A stretch of DNA of 64,000 nucleotides, from contig OZ025877.1 in NCBI GenBank assembly GCA_964019415.1, positions 3,358,039 to 3,422,038 of the forward strand, in the 5' to 3' direction. The notes below the pieces were generated by a model that was not told the DNA's origin, searched no databases, and saw only the letters and a list, made by a program, of their open reading frames with translations. Below, piece after piece: positions 26,501 through 41,500 of the stretch. The position numbers and the translations under genes are program-made. Source of the DNA: Ianthella basta. Taxonomy: Eukaryota; Porifera; Demospongiae; Verongiida; Ianthellidae. Each line of letters opens with the position of its first letter. Within the stretch, counting starts at the first letter, position 1.

Positions 26501-29500
26501 TACAACCATTGCCCCCAACTTGGGCATCAAACAATTGTTCTCCTGTCACAGTTGGAGGAGGGTGTGAACACACAGTTGATTCGGCATTCTGACTTACAGG
26601 ATTTTTAGGCAGTATAGGCTGACTGGGCACCACAGAGGGAAGAGGCTGTGCTCCAGGTAACACAGAGGACACTGTGGGGAGTGGCCCTAAAGCGGCCACT
26701 TCCTTTTGGAATGCACTGCACATGTAGTCGTCATAGATGTAGAAGACAATGTTTCTCAATGAAGTCTTGGAGTTTCTGAGTAGATACTGATGGACAGCTT
26801 GTACCATGATCCTTGCAGTGACATCAGGAGGAAATTCATGAGCTCCTGTCCCTATTGCAGGGAAGGCCACAGATGAAGCCTTGAGGTGGTCGCACTCTGC
26901 CATCACCTTGCCAATCATGCTCTCCATACCCTATGATCAAGGAACAACAGGATAACCACAAATGCATGGTTGACTGAATGATCAAAACACACAAAATGTT
27001 ATTGAGTATTTTTGCTATTAATGGTCAACAAATCTCAAGTCAACCAATACCTTTTCTGAAGCTGTACCGTCATATTGTTCTCCAACTGCGTGAATTACAT
27101 ATTTACACTTGAGACGAGCTCCCCCAGTAGTGGCTATGTTCCACACAGCAACGTCTCCATTGGCACGATTGTACCTTGTGCACTCATCTTGCAAGGCAGG
27201 ACCACCAGCCTTTAAAAGACTTTGAGAAACAGCACCATACGAGAGGTCCAGTGAAGGTCTACTAGTATTGACATACACCTCAACCTGTATGATACATAGA
27301 AAGACATGCAAACAATAAACTTGCATAAAAAAGGTTAAATTATAATTATAGTGCTGTCTGCCTATGCAAAAGTATCAGTAATCGAAGTAATTACATGGAT
27401 AGACATTTAAACATGCTAACAATTTAACAAATATTTTGTGAATCTTGGCAAGAGATTCAGCATTTGTTGAAGTGAGGTGAGAGACTGCTATGTTTTGGAA
27501 GCTATAAAAATTAGCTAATTATGGTACCTGGTCTGCAAGTGTATATAGGTCATTATGGCTTACTTTATTCTCTAGCTGTGTATAGGTTACAATTGTCGGA
27601 TAAATGCAGGTTTGAACTAACTTGAGCATCTGTCAGTGGCCCCTTTTTCACTACAATTGGAAGTGGTTGTGATGACAATACTGCCGCCTTCTTCTGGCTT
27701 ACTGCTGCAGGCTTAGGCAGTGACGGTAGCTTGGGCACTGTGGTTTGAAGTGCCTGTGCTCCAGGCAATACAGAGGATGTGGCAAGGGGTGGATTGATAG
27801 CTGCCACTTCCTTTTGAAATGCATTGAGACCCACATCATCGAATATGACAAAGACAATCTTCTTCACTGAAGTCCTGGGATTTCCTTGTAGGTATTGATT
27901 ACAGACCTGTACTAGAATTCTGGCAGTGACTTCAGGATGAAATCCAAGAACACCTGTCCCTAAAGCAGGCAATGCCACAGACAATGCCTTGAGTCGGTCA
28001 CACTCTGCCATCACCTTTTCAACCATGCTCTTCATACCCTAAAAGCGAATAAGTATTAGATAATTATACAATAGAACCAGTGCTAATACGAATATCTCTT
28101 TAATTGATGAAACATATGCATCAGTGTGAGAGTAAGTGGTGCTCTCGCTCTCAGTTCCAGTTACTTCTTGCGATCCTATCAGTGATAACAGAGCTATACA
28201 TTCATACTAAGATGAAGCAGCAACAGCATAAAGCATCAATGTGCTCAAAAGGAGTGGGATGCCTCTCACAGCACATGCATAGTGTAGTGTTGAAGCTATT
28301 CAGTATACAAAATGTTTGGAGCATATACTTTGCTAAAGAAGGAAGGTGAGCATCTACTGCCATGAAAGTAAGTGTTTAGTACCAAAACCACTATTGAACA
28401 GTGGCCACTGTCTAGTGTGCATACAATTCAGTTAATATCATGTGGCCTATTTAGAAGTGTCTTTTATTGGCTGGGTGTCCTGTGTCATTTCCAATACATA
28501 AAACTTCCTAGTGTATGAAGAGAAAAACATTATCCAGCCAAGTTAACAGTACCTTCTCGGAAGCTGCTCCATTATATTGACTTCCAACTGTGTGAATTAC
28601 ATGTTTACACATGAGACCAGCTCCCCCAGTAGTGGCTATGTTCCACACAGCAACGTCTCCATTGGCACGATTGTACCTTGTGCACTCATCTTGCAAGGCA
28701 GGACCACCAGCCTTCAAAAGACTGTTAGCAACAGCCCCATTAGAGAGGTCCAAAGAACTATTCACAGTGTTCACGTATACATCAACCTACAAGTGTTACA
28801 GGTTGAAGCAAGGAATCATATAGTACATGCACAATGTGGCTGGTCACACGGTATAGGCAACACGTCAAACAATAATGTAGATTTCCATCTCCATGCATTC
28901 ATCACTAACAATTTCCTCACTTTCTCTCACAGATGTCATGAGATTACAGTGCTAAAATCATAAACTGAACTTTCAACAGGAATGTGTTTATAATGTGCTC
29001 AGAAATATCATGAGGAGAATATTCTCTTCAGCAATAATGCTACCATTCTTTAACTGTCTGCTGATCGCTTTCACAATCATACACTCACAGCAAAGCAACA
29101 TTAACTATTCTCCCCATAATGAAACTAACCTGAGCATCAGTTAGCGAACCTTTCTTTACCACAATTGGCAATGGTGCCATGTACTTCTGACTGACTGCTG
29201 AAGATGGCATGGACAACACCTGAGGAACTGACTGTGCCTTGACTGGACCGGAGAATATAGCTGAGACAGAGGTTAGCGATGCCACTTCCCTTTGAAATGC
29301 ATCAAAAACTGCATCTTGAAAGATAACAAATATAACTTTCTTCACTGATGTGACAGATCTTTGTTGTAGGTACTGATGAGTCCCCTGTACCATGATCCTG
29401 GCTGCAACATCAGGTGGAAATCCAAGAACACCTGTTCCAAGTGCAGGGAAAGCCACGGATGATGCTTTGAGACGATCACACTCAGTCATCAGCTCAGCAA

Positions 29501-32500
29501 TCATGCCATCCATACCCTATAGAAATGGGATTTTACATTATTCGTATTAGAGGTAATTATCATAAATAATTATTACAGAATAGTTCTAAGAATGAAATGT
29601 AATGGGTAATGACTTAGCATTGCTTATATTTCATAGGCTCATTCCTGAGTGAATGCTTTCACCCAGTCTCATTGATCATATTAACTGTTAAAATTTATTA
29701 ACTTTGTTGAAATCTAAATGCAATAGCATGGTAGGCTGGACAACTAATGAATACTTGTGCTCACATCCATTTCCAAGAAGCATTAAGAACCTGTTCTGAT
29801 TCAATTCCAAGGGTTGAAAGCAGAGACTATTAAAACTATAGTGGCATGTTGCAACATCAGTGCTGCTGTATATGTATTCGTTATAACACCTCCTTGAGGG
29901 ATGTTGCTGATTTATAAGCACGAGGCCCGAGGGCGCGTAGCGCCCAAGGGGGGAGTGCTTATAAATCAGCGACATCCCAAAAAGGAGGTATTATAAGTGA
30001 TTTATTTGCTGAACAAAGGGAAGCGTGGGCGAATGTTAATTGGTTTCGCCATTGGAGTTCACGCTGCAGCAAGCAAATGTAACTTGCCTAAGGGCATGCC
30101 ATTGAAATTCTTCCCATGCACCCTCAATTCAATGGCATGCCCTTAGGCAAGCTTACATTTGCTTGCCGCAGCGTGAACTCCAATGGCAGCGGTGCAGGTT
30201 CTGACCGGCTGTAAATTGCGCTGGTGGTCTTTTTCTTCAGCCATTGAGCACATTTACTTTCTGGCACATCGTGGTGCGAATGGTGTGTGTACTGGCCCAG
30301 GGCCACTGTAACTTGCACTGGTGGTCTTTTCTATGACCAACTAGCGCAGATACTCTACTGGCACATGTGGTGGTGGCTACTGTAACTTGCACTGGTGGTC
30401 TTTTTCTGTGACCAACTGGCGCAGATACTCTACTGGCACAGGTGGTGGTGGCTGCGATATTGTAACTTGCGGTGGTGGCGGTCATTTTCATCTAGGAATG
30501 CATGTGGTGGTCGTAATATTGTAACTTGCACTGTCTGGTGGTGATAGTAGTAGGTGGTAACAGCACCAGATGTGGTGGTCTGTTTTCTTGCAGCTGTAGC
30601 ACATAATATACTCCTCATTGCAACCTCCACTGTGGTGGTGGTGATGGTGGTTGTATTTATCTATTGGTGGTATATATATAAGCTGGATATTGTGGCTGGA
30701 TAGTTGTGAGCAAGTGTACATGTGGGTGCTGCTCTGCTCCAGCATAGCGGCAAATGCCTACAACACAGGGTAGTTATAACATGAAACCTCTACTTTGGGT
30801 GAAAGGTGCGGATAACCCCTAAATTTTGATCGTTAGCACATTTTGAGGGAGAAGTATGTGATGTCATCAGTGACATGTCATATGATGTCATCATGTACAT
30901 ACACCAACCTCACACAATCACAGAAGCAGAAGAGCTACCCACATTCACCCTTTACAGTAGCAGAATTACAGGAAAGGAAGACGGATGAGAAGAAGACTAG
31001 CATTCAGTTAGAGTGCTTATACACAGACCAGCACTCCACTAGAGTGCTTACACAACAGGCAAGCACTTGGCTACAGTGCTCACACAATAGTCTTTGCCTA
31101 ATGAAGTTATTCTCTGTATTCCAGTATTTATCTACAGCAATTATCGAGTTGGTACTGAGTACGTGTGGAGCAAGACAGCGTGTGGAATGAGAAAATGTTT
31201 GTAGAGTGAAGCAGTGCGACGAATGAGACTGCGTGTTGAGTTACATATGAAGCGCATAGAGTGAGATGGTGTGTGGAGAGAGGCCGCGCATAGTCAGGCG
31301 TAGCCGTTAGACAACGCGTGGAGTGAGACAGCGCGTGGAGAGAGGCCACGCACAGACTGAGGCTGCGTGTGGAGTTAGGCAGCGGGTGGAATGAGACAGA
31401 GCGATGATTGAGGCTGTGCGATGAGTTAGGCAGCGTCAAGAGTAGATAAGAGATGAGAGTGTGCAACCGCGTATACGCATCCGTAACAGCATTTTTCTAA
31501 AATGACGCAGCAACGCGTCACACGTGGGCATGGTAACGCTACTTAATATTCTGATGTAAAGGATGAATACTATTAACTGGATCTGCCAGTCTGATGTACT
31601 CGGCAACGATTGCGAGCCCTTCGGTTTGTTAGTTGGGAGTTGCAACGATGTCCAGGACACCTCTGCAGCGGCCGCGAGGAAGGACCAGGACAGCAAGCGT
31701 GGCTGTGGGTCACAGCGCTGCCATCCACAGCTCCGCAGCGCTGTCCTCCGAGTTTCACGGTGGCTACGCATAAAGTTCTAGGCTCGATCTATCCAGGGAA
31801 GAGACCAGCGTTAACCAGCTGGTCCTGGACATCCTTGAAACTCCCGACTAACAAATTGAAGAGCTGTGCAATCGATGCCGAGCATGTACAGACTGGTGGA
31901 TCGAGTTAATAGTATTCATCCATTACATCAGAATATTAAGTAGCGTTACCATGCCCACGTGTGACGTGTTGCTACGTTATTTTAGAAAAATGCTGTTATA
32001 CACGCAGGGATACGCGGTTGCATACTCTCATCTCTTATCTACTCTTGGCAGCATGTAGTGCGGCACACATGGATGCACCCTAACGTACCTTCACTAAATC
32101 ATACTCTACAATAACAGATACTGTCCTCGATCTGCTGCACTAAGCTTGACGAGCCACGTCCTGACATCCCTTTAACACATTGCTATTCGATAACTTATAG
32201 TGACATTTGTTGACGTCATCACAATGGCCGGCTTGTTGCTCAGGGAATTTTGTACAAAAAACAGCATACCTAGAGCTCCTTCTCGGTGGGTGTGCTGTGC
32301 ATCATCGTGTTTAGTAGTATATGTAACTTCATATTTGACTGAGAACAGAAGTGTACCGTAGTCTGTTTCAGAGAAAATTGCATACGAATGTGTGAATTGT
32401 GGCAAAATTTCCACCGAAAAGGTGTTTTTCTTTATATTCTCTGCAAACAGACGCGTAAATCCCCAGTTCTCAGTTGATTCTGAAGCTATACATTCCCCTA

Positions 32501-35500
32501 CACCTAATCAGCGCAACTGCGCGTGTTTCAGGCGTCGTCTAGATATGCCGGTTTTGCTCTGAATGTCGGCGAGTATACCATTTTCAACACTATCAAACAT
32601 CGTGATCCAAGCTTTTGCTGGTGCGCTGATAGACTTTTCCAATAAAGCTAAGATCATACTTTATCCTGCCAATCTTTATTCTTACAGTCATTCGAAGAGC
32701 AAAATTATAACGTTTCAAAAAGGTGCAAAGTTAGCGGTTATATTAGTGTTTCATGTTATAACTACCCTGTGAAATTGGTGTCAAAATATGATTGTTCAAA
32801 ACATCGCCTCCATTTTGTGACTAATTAAGCAATCCTGCTAATGACATGAGCAAATGGGCCATCTAACCATGTCCACTTAGTATCATGACTTAGCAGGCCG
32901 GGTTGGTGGGATATGCAATGAACCTCACTTTTCTCGGCCATTTTGCGACTAATTAAGAAATCCTGCTAATGACATGAACAGTTGGATTATCTGGCTAGGT
33001 CCACCAAGTGTCATGACTGAGCGGGCCTGGCTGAATAACTCATACACCTCGCATAAGTTGGCCATTTTGAGATTAATTAAGAAATCCTGCTAATAACATA
33101 GGAAGGTGAACCACTTGGATGTGTCCAACAAGTTTCACATCTCAACGAGCCCAGTTGCATTAATATACAAGATACCACTATGCATCAATATAAATACGCC
33201 ATACATTAAGTGTTCTCCAATGTGCATTTATATTAGCATTTTGCAGGCTGCTTGTAGAAGAATGAAGACTTAATTATAAATTCCATCTCATTTAAAAGTC
33301 TTAAAATCTCCCATACTTCAAAGCCATACCTAGCACATGTTCATGAGGGCCACCAATCCCCCCTGGGAGTTATTTATTTATATTATTTATAGTATTTACT
33401 TTAGATTAGTGGTGTATATTGTAACTTGCACTGTATAAATATATATACCCCGTTGCCATGGTAACCGCACGAATATATATCGTGTAAACAAGCCAGCCAG
33501 GATATAACAGGAGCTAAGAAGCATATATATGCACAGGGGCGCTTAAATCCTGTTATATCCCAGCCCAAATATGGAAGGCGTGAAAGATAACAAGAAATTG
33601 ATTTTGATAACAACGAAGGTGTCTGATCACACCAAAGCACACACAGAAATGCAGCAATTTGCAGTCAGCTTCAACTTTGCGTGGCTCCGGGAGAGTCCAC
33701 AAAGCACTGAAAAGGAGAATACCTCACTCCACCATGCTGCAACCAATGCACGCAAGCCAAAAATGTAAAGCGGTTCGTAGCCTAGCTAGATAAACCATGT
33801 ACGCGACCCGCACAGTGCACAAATGAGAAACAGCAAGCTCGTGCACTAATTCGTACGCAAAGGTACCCAAACTCACTGCAGCAGTGGGAACGCACTGTTT
33901 TACGGAGAACAGAAATATGAACAGCGAGCGCAAAGAACCCTCGAAGGCCGAAAACGTCGCAGATGCCTGAGTGTTGCTCCAGTGGCTTAACAAAAGGCAA
34001 AACTTCCCTCCGAATTCAACAAAACTTGACAGCCGCTCTTCAGAGCTGCCATCCTGGAAGAAGCCCGCCTTTCGAATAAGAGCCTAGATGCGCTAGGCGG
34101 GGTATATATCACTTATACCATGGTGCTTTGGTGTATATGAATTTTAGACGCACTCGCCCTTGGGCATCGTGCGCCTAAAATCCATATACACCTCAGCGCC
34201 GTAGTATAACTAATACATACAGTGCAAGATGCAATAAAAATACATAACAACACCATGTAACATACCTTTGCAGCATTCACATGATTGTATTTTCCTCCAA
34301 CAGTGTGTATAATAAAATTGAAAGGGGTATCTCCTCCGGAGGTTGTGGCAAAACCCCACACTGGAACTTTTCCATGGTCCTTGACATATTTGTTGCACTG
34401 ATCCTGCAGGGTCTTACCCCCATTTTCTAGTAGGCTCTTCGAAACTTTTCCACCAGAGAGATTCAAGCTGCTGGATGTTGTGTTGATGCACACATCAGCC
34501 TAATATGAATTAAATGAGTTAAAAAGAACACGATTGATCTTAACCATACAAAAATTTATCTATGTTCACATTTCCATATATGCAGAACCAAAGGATGAAG
34601 CCACAGTAAGTTCAGTGGTCTAATATTGATGCTTGGTGCAGTTTGGATTTCATACATAGCTACGTAAGTCAGTATTTGTTATATCACATTACACGCATAA
34701 ATCTTCATTTTGCCAATCAGCATTAATTGCTATACTAAATACACAGACTGTGCTACATGTGTATTCAAACAAGCTATTGGAAATTAGACACTGTCATGAT
34801 ATACTGGAACATCCCATAATGTGCATGAGGCAAATCTTACCTTGTAGTCTGTTAGTGTTCCCTTCCTTACTTCCAGCTTATCAGCTGCAGATGCATCCAT
34901 AACAGACTGCACTACCTGTTCAGATTGCATCTGGACGGTTCCTGGTGATGCTTGTGGAAGTGAGGGCCTTGGTGGAATTGATGGTGAGGCCTGTGGGCGT
35001 GGAGGCCTTTGTGGTTTAATTGATGGAGCTACGCTTAACTTAGCCTTGAAATCTTCTTCAAATAATGTTCCATCCTCCCCTTTGGTGAATGGCTGGACAT
35101 CCAAGTCATTCTTAATGGATGACACAAATGGCTCAATGTCTTCCTCCTTGTACAGCATTATCACCACTCTTAGGGTGGAATTTGGGTTATTATCAAAGAA
35201 CTTTCTCACACCAGCTAACATCCCACGAGCGCTAACATCTAGGGGCACACCATAAATGCCAGTAGACAGAGCTGGAAATGCAATAGATTTGTAGTGGGCA
35301 GAATCTGTTTCTGCCAATAAATGAAGACTTCCATGCACTGCCTTGGCAATGGTCTCTTCTTCATTTGCCCGTCCTCCAGCCCATTTTGGCCCAACAGTGT
35401 GAATTATTGCCTTGCATGGCAAGACACCTTTTGCATACAGGAGAACTGCATCCCCTACCTTTAAGCGGCCATGTATTTGGATATACTTGGTTGATTCCTC

Positions 35501-38500
35501 CTGAATTTCTGGCCCTCCTTTTCTGGATATCTGCCCTGCAATTCCTCCTCCATGTTGCAGATCAATGTTGGCTGCATTGACGAGAATATCCACAGGATAT
35601 TCCGTTAAGTCTCCTTGCATAATTTCAATTTTCCCTCCACCTATGGTACTAGCACACACTACTGGCTTGTGAGGCAAGTCCCTGGCAATGGTAGTCTCTT
35701 CCATCTGCTGCTCTTCACCCGTACGAACCAAAAGGACTGCATTACGTTCTGATGCAATACCAATCAGTTGTTGCTGCCCAGTTGAAGATTTGCAGTACTC
35801 TACAAGTCCTGGCTTTGAAACGCTGCAAGAATCTTCACATATTTTGCTCTGAATGTCACGAACCCTTTGCTCCACTTGTTTCACTTTTGTAGTGAATCTC
35901 TCAATTGTTAGCTCTAGGCATTCAGCTCTACCTGTTCTTGCTTTCTCTGGCAATCTAAACTTCAGCTGTTTCTCTCTCTGCAGTTTTTCCATTTCCCTGC
36001 GAAGCTCTTTCCATTCACCTGACTCTTTGTCCATATACTTGTACTGTCCTTCCTTTAATTTGATGACCACTTTTGTATAGCATTCCCGATTGACAAATTC
36101 CTTAATGTCCACCTTAACTGCTGCTGCCCTATCTGCTTTACACACAACCAATACAATAGGGGGATCTTCTTCCAGTTGTGGTTTGAACAATGCAATATGT
36201 TCTTCTTCCATTCTTCTTCGTGCTTCAACCCAGCAGTCCTGCCGCACTGTATTGGTAAATTCTACTGGAACATCTACCGTAATCACAGTCACACACTCCT
36301 TCACTTCCTGTGCAGCCTGTACTGCTTGTTTGGCATCAGTACAGGTGATTATTTTCAGATGAGCACATGCAGACAAATCTTCTGAAAGGACACGCCCCTC
36401 TGTGTCAGTGGTGTAGTGGCCAACATTTGGGTACTTCTGCATAACCTCTCGAAAAAGTTTCTTTCCATGGTCCTTGGCTCCTAGGAGGATGATGGCTTCA
36501 GGTGGGAGCTGAACATCAACTACATTTGGTCTCAGTGCACTTACTTCTTTGAGAAATTCCCTACACAGCACCTCTTCACCTTTCACTGCCAATGAGGATT
36601 CCGTGTGAAGAACCTTGAATGTCACCTTAGGATGCTTACTTTCTAGTGCCTTTCGTTGGCACAACTCAATGCACTGCAATTTTTCAATTTCTAGCTTCTC
36701 CTTCAGCGCTGTCTGTGTGTGATCCTTTATAATTCCATTAAGTAAATCACATTCTGCCTTAACACTGTCTTTAAGCCCTGTTATGCAAACTTTCGATTTG
36801 TCCTTACTTTGGGTAGCCTCTACCTTTTCTTTATCTTCACCCAGTGCCACTATATACTCTAAGATAGAATTTCTATCTGTTTCCCTTTTAAGATCAATTT
36901 CCACTGTGTCAAACATGGCAAGGAATTTCCTTACCTCAGCCTGGCATTCCTCATGGCCCTTGCACCCTGCTTCAGGATACACCGTTATTATTCCTCCATC
37001 TGTACCTCTACTTAACTCATACTTTGCACAGATCTTCATCAATCCATCTTCTAGTGGCTTCTGCAAATACTGGCGAATGTTGAGAAACTTGAAAAGATCC
37101 AAAGGAATGTTAACAGCAATAGGAGGATGGGTATTATCTCCTTGGTTGAGGATGCGCAGTTCCTGTTGGCTCAATTTAAGCCATGGAATGAGCTTGGGAT
37201 GATACAACTTAACCACTACACCACGACCAAAGAATCTCCAATGAGTGTCTTTCTCCACCACTCGTTTCACATCTAAGAATAGAGAAAACAGCTAATTCAT
37301 GCTAATATAAAGTTAGTTACTGTGAATATATATGACAATATAATTATTTATTGCCTCACAATGTCAGACTTCAAAAGAGCTGCTAGTGCAGTATTTTATA
37401 TACTGCACTGTGGATAGTGCAGTACATCACAAGTACCCTGGGTGTGCCCGCCAAAATCAAAGGCCATGTAAGCAGTTAAAATGATTTTTAGAAATTATGG
37501 GATACACAACTGCAAAGTGTATTCTGTGTTTTATTGCTGATTATTGTTCTGCCAATTAATCAGATGAGTGGGATTTACTGCTCAGCAACAATTCAGTAGA
37601 GAAAAGGCAACAAGGATTGGTGAACCAGTAAGTGTCATGTCACTGACAATGCTGAACTTCAGCTATGACTTGCTTGCACTCTAGAGACCAGCAGGTCATC
37701 AACTAATTTGCTTGGCTCTACATCATTCTCAACAATAGCTGCCGGCCCCTAATTAAGTCTTATACGGTCATTTCAGGGTTTCTTGTCCCAATTGACATTT
37801 GCGTTCTGCACTTGATCACGTAAATAAAGTATTGGAAATTTGCGCATGCTCCAATCTTTGCTTGGAACATGTGCAAACCTATCTTTCTAATACTTCACTC
37901 ACGTGATCAAGTGCAGAACGCAAATGTCAATCGGGACTAGAAACCCTGAAACCACTGTACTCTCCACTGCCTCAGACAAGAACTTGGTAAGTGCCATAAA
38001 TTGTGAATGCTAAGACTGCCAACACTCTGTGGTGCTGATAGCTATAGTTTATGTATGTTTATGTATGTTTATGCACCTTTCTAAATGCATGACCTTCTTC
38101 ATGTACAACTTATTCTTTCAACAGACACAGCTTTGTATTCAGCTTCAAAATATTACTTTATATTATGGATCCTCTAGAGCTATAAAGTTATGGAAATATT
38201 CTGAATCACTTTACATTGGATTTAGTGCATGCTCTTTATGCCTCTGTTATACTGCTACTCACTACTCCTGCATGCCTTCTGTGACAGGCTTGTATAATTT
38301 TATAGCAATCATTGCATATAGTGTTACTAATGATTATTGTTTCAGGACTGACATGCTAGGCATTAAATGTATTTTAACATATATACTCCAAGTCGTACCT
38401 TGTCTGCCTTGCAGAGTCACTACAGCAATTCCCTTTCCTTTCAAGGTCACATCTGCAAAAGTATGGCTCCCAGACTTTTCTTCATCCCTGAAGTATGTCT

Positions 38501-41500
38501 CTAAGACTTCTTGGGCGACCATCTCTTCCAAACCGTGCAGTATTACTTGATTAATTTCAGGCCACTTTTCTGCAAACAAGGTGCATTCTTTCAGACGTCG
38601 CTTAGGATTATTCAGCTGCCCCAGAACCTTTTCCACATGGGCAGGCCCTAGTCATAGAAAATTTTATACAAGTAAATACAGGAATTTGTAACTATTAACT
38701 TCTAGCTAACAATGTGTAAAGGTAATTATCATAATTGACTATTCTGTCATAGTCAGGCAGAACTGAACATAATTTAATGCGATTGCATTAATCTTAAGTG
38801 ATAATAATATTAATTACAACTGACTATTTTCTTAGTGATCATGCCACTTCTTGTACTTCTTAAATTGAATATTTGTCTTCACCACCTCAGTGACACATCA
38901 TCTCTACACCATTACAGATGTAATATCAGGCTTTAACCCTACTGAGGTTCTCTACACAAAAATGATCGTGTGAGAGGAGCACTCTAATTAAAGACGTAGT
39001 CAAGGAGGGGGGGTGGGTTGTAGGTTTCCTTGGCCCCAATCTGGACTATTCACAGAAGAGCATAATAGTTCCACTGTGCGATTGTTATCACTCGTTCTCA
39101 CTATCTGAGTCATTTCTTGTTCCTGAACCATGCATGAATGACCAAGATAAGTTGTTTGCCACAATATCACAGTAAGATGCAGAGTCCTTCTTGCATGCCA
39201 ATTCGTCTTACCGCACATGTTTGGGCTTAAACTGCGACAGAGGAAGTTAACATATATATTGCAAAAGTTTGCCTGAAGACAAGCAGTTGCTGCACCCAGC
39301 TTGGACACATGTGACTATGGGGCAAGATAGGCGAGAGAAAGATCTGTCACTGCTGTTTGGGTGGAAGACTCTGACACTTAAAATGTCATTCGACTTTTAG
39401 GGCATCACATGTTATGACAGCTATGGTGTCATTCAGTGGAGTTGGTATCCTAAAGCCTGAGGGTTAATCATGAGGCATTCATTAAGGTTGAAGGACAGCC
39501 AGAGAGCACATAAAAAGGGCATTCAGCATAACTTGCCATTTATTATGGCAGTATAATCTTCTGGTAACCCCAGAAAAATGGCTATGCATCAAACAATTTA
39601 TGTTTAGTGTTCTAATTTGCCAAGCATAATTCTGCACTGAGAATGATTAGACATTTATGGAATTCCACAGACAACGAACACACCATTTCAAGGAGTACAT
39701 ATTGATGATTTGAAAAGTGATCTCTTCAAGCTCTGCCCTTCTAAAACTCATCTGATACTTCATAGCATTCACTGATTCCTGAGAGTGCTCCATATGTACT
39801 AGTTACTACACGCTGTCAATGCCGTACTGCATTTACTGCACGAGGGCACAAAGCGCCCAAAGGGGAGTGCAGTAAATATGTGGTATGGCATTGATAGCAT
39901 GTAGTAAGTTGCTTATTGTAAATAAGTGCCCTTAGATTTGAATTTTAGTGCGATGTTTGATGGGGATGCGAGACGGACCTGGTGGTAATCCTGTCCTAGA
40001 ACAGAGCGGAGCGTTTTACATTCTGTCCTCGTTGACTAGCAACACTACCCAGCATTGTAGGACGTTGTGGCATACGTGTGCTGCGCCTTTGCAGCTATCC
40101 AGGGCCATTTAAGAGAGCTAGCGATTTGTGTCCGTGGTACTCAGCACAATGACTGATGCCAGAGTGTGCGGACATGTTAGGAAGGCGTAGGTGCAAACGT
40201 TTCAACTTCAGCTCAGTTACTAGATCAAGCTTGCTAGAAAAGACTTGGTTCAGCCCAGTACCAACAGCGGCAGCGAAGGGGTAAGCAATTAATTCACTGT
40301 ATCATTATGGGGTACTATTCAGGTCAAAGCTATGCTATTAGAGAATTTTAGATTGCCGTTTACGTCTAACGTCAAACGTGAAAATGTCACGAAATGTCAC
40401 TAAAATATCACGTGATCCCACGTTTACATTAGCTCTCACGAATCCGTGCCACGCTTTTAACAGCCTAGACCCCTTGCTAGCCATAAGGATTTTGGTCACC
40501 ATGCTTTTTGCTCTTCTTTGTTTGTTTGCCGATTTGTGAGTTGAATTGTGTATAATAACAGCTTGTGCAGCTATTCGAATGCCATTTACGTGGGATCCGA
40601 AGTCTTTCGCAGAGTAAAACTGCTTTATATGAGAGATGGTAAGTCTTGTGCTAACTACGTTGTTCCTAGCCTTTTTCTGTGCAGGATTTTGCACTGGATG
40701 CCTTCAATCAGGTGGCCAGTGCCTTGGCAAGACGTTGCTAATTGCCCAGGTTCAAGTCGTTTTTGTCGCTGTTGACTCAAGAGTCGGGGGTGCTATTTTC
40801 GTACGTGGTCTCTTCCAGGCTTCTTTGGAATGGAAAGACGACTGTGTGTCACTTCTAACAGTGCAGTCTACGGCTGAACAAACCTGAGTTTTGCCTCCAT
40901 TCCAACTTTTGGACCCTGTAATCTCGTCGCACGTACGTACTTCTTTACACGCCAATCTAAAGTTACTTTTCTTTCACGCCTATGTGTACATGAACGTGTA
41001 ACGTGGTGACGTCACGCGGACGTTTGAGGTTAGGCGTATACGACAATCCTATACTCTCTATTGATTATTTGGTCACCTTAGGTACGAAGTTGTCCTACTT
41101 GTAATTGGGACTGTCCTACTTAGCAAGCGAAAGTGTCCTACTTAGCAAGCAGAAGTGTCCTACTTAGCAAGTGGAAGTATCCTACTTATGGCAAGCAGAA
41201 CTGTTCTATTTATTAAGGCCACCTTTCACTTCCGCTCCAGCTCAGCACATTTCATTTCCGCTCCAGTACCGCAGAGATAAGGACTGGGCATTTGTTCAAT
41301 GACCGTTGTAAAAATGACGGGCGACGAAGCGCAATCCTCCACCAGATCTGTATCATGACAGCATAGACCCTAGGGTCTATGCTGTCGTGATAGGTGTGAA
41401 AGGTGGCCTTAATAAGTAGAACAGTTCCGCTTGCCAGAAGTAGGATACTTCCGCTTGCTAAGTAGGACACTTCTGCTGAGAAGCCCTCACTTTAGGTCAA

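Noticed and set aside
40338-40694. 118-residue minus-strand frame, basic
   Set aside because: In intron 6; phase is already satisfied between exons 6 and 7, and no domain is visible.
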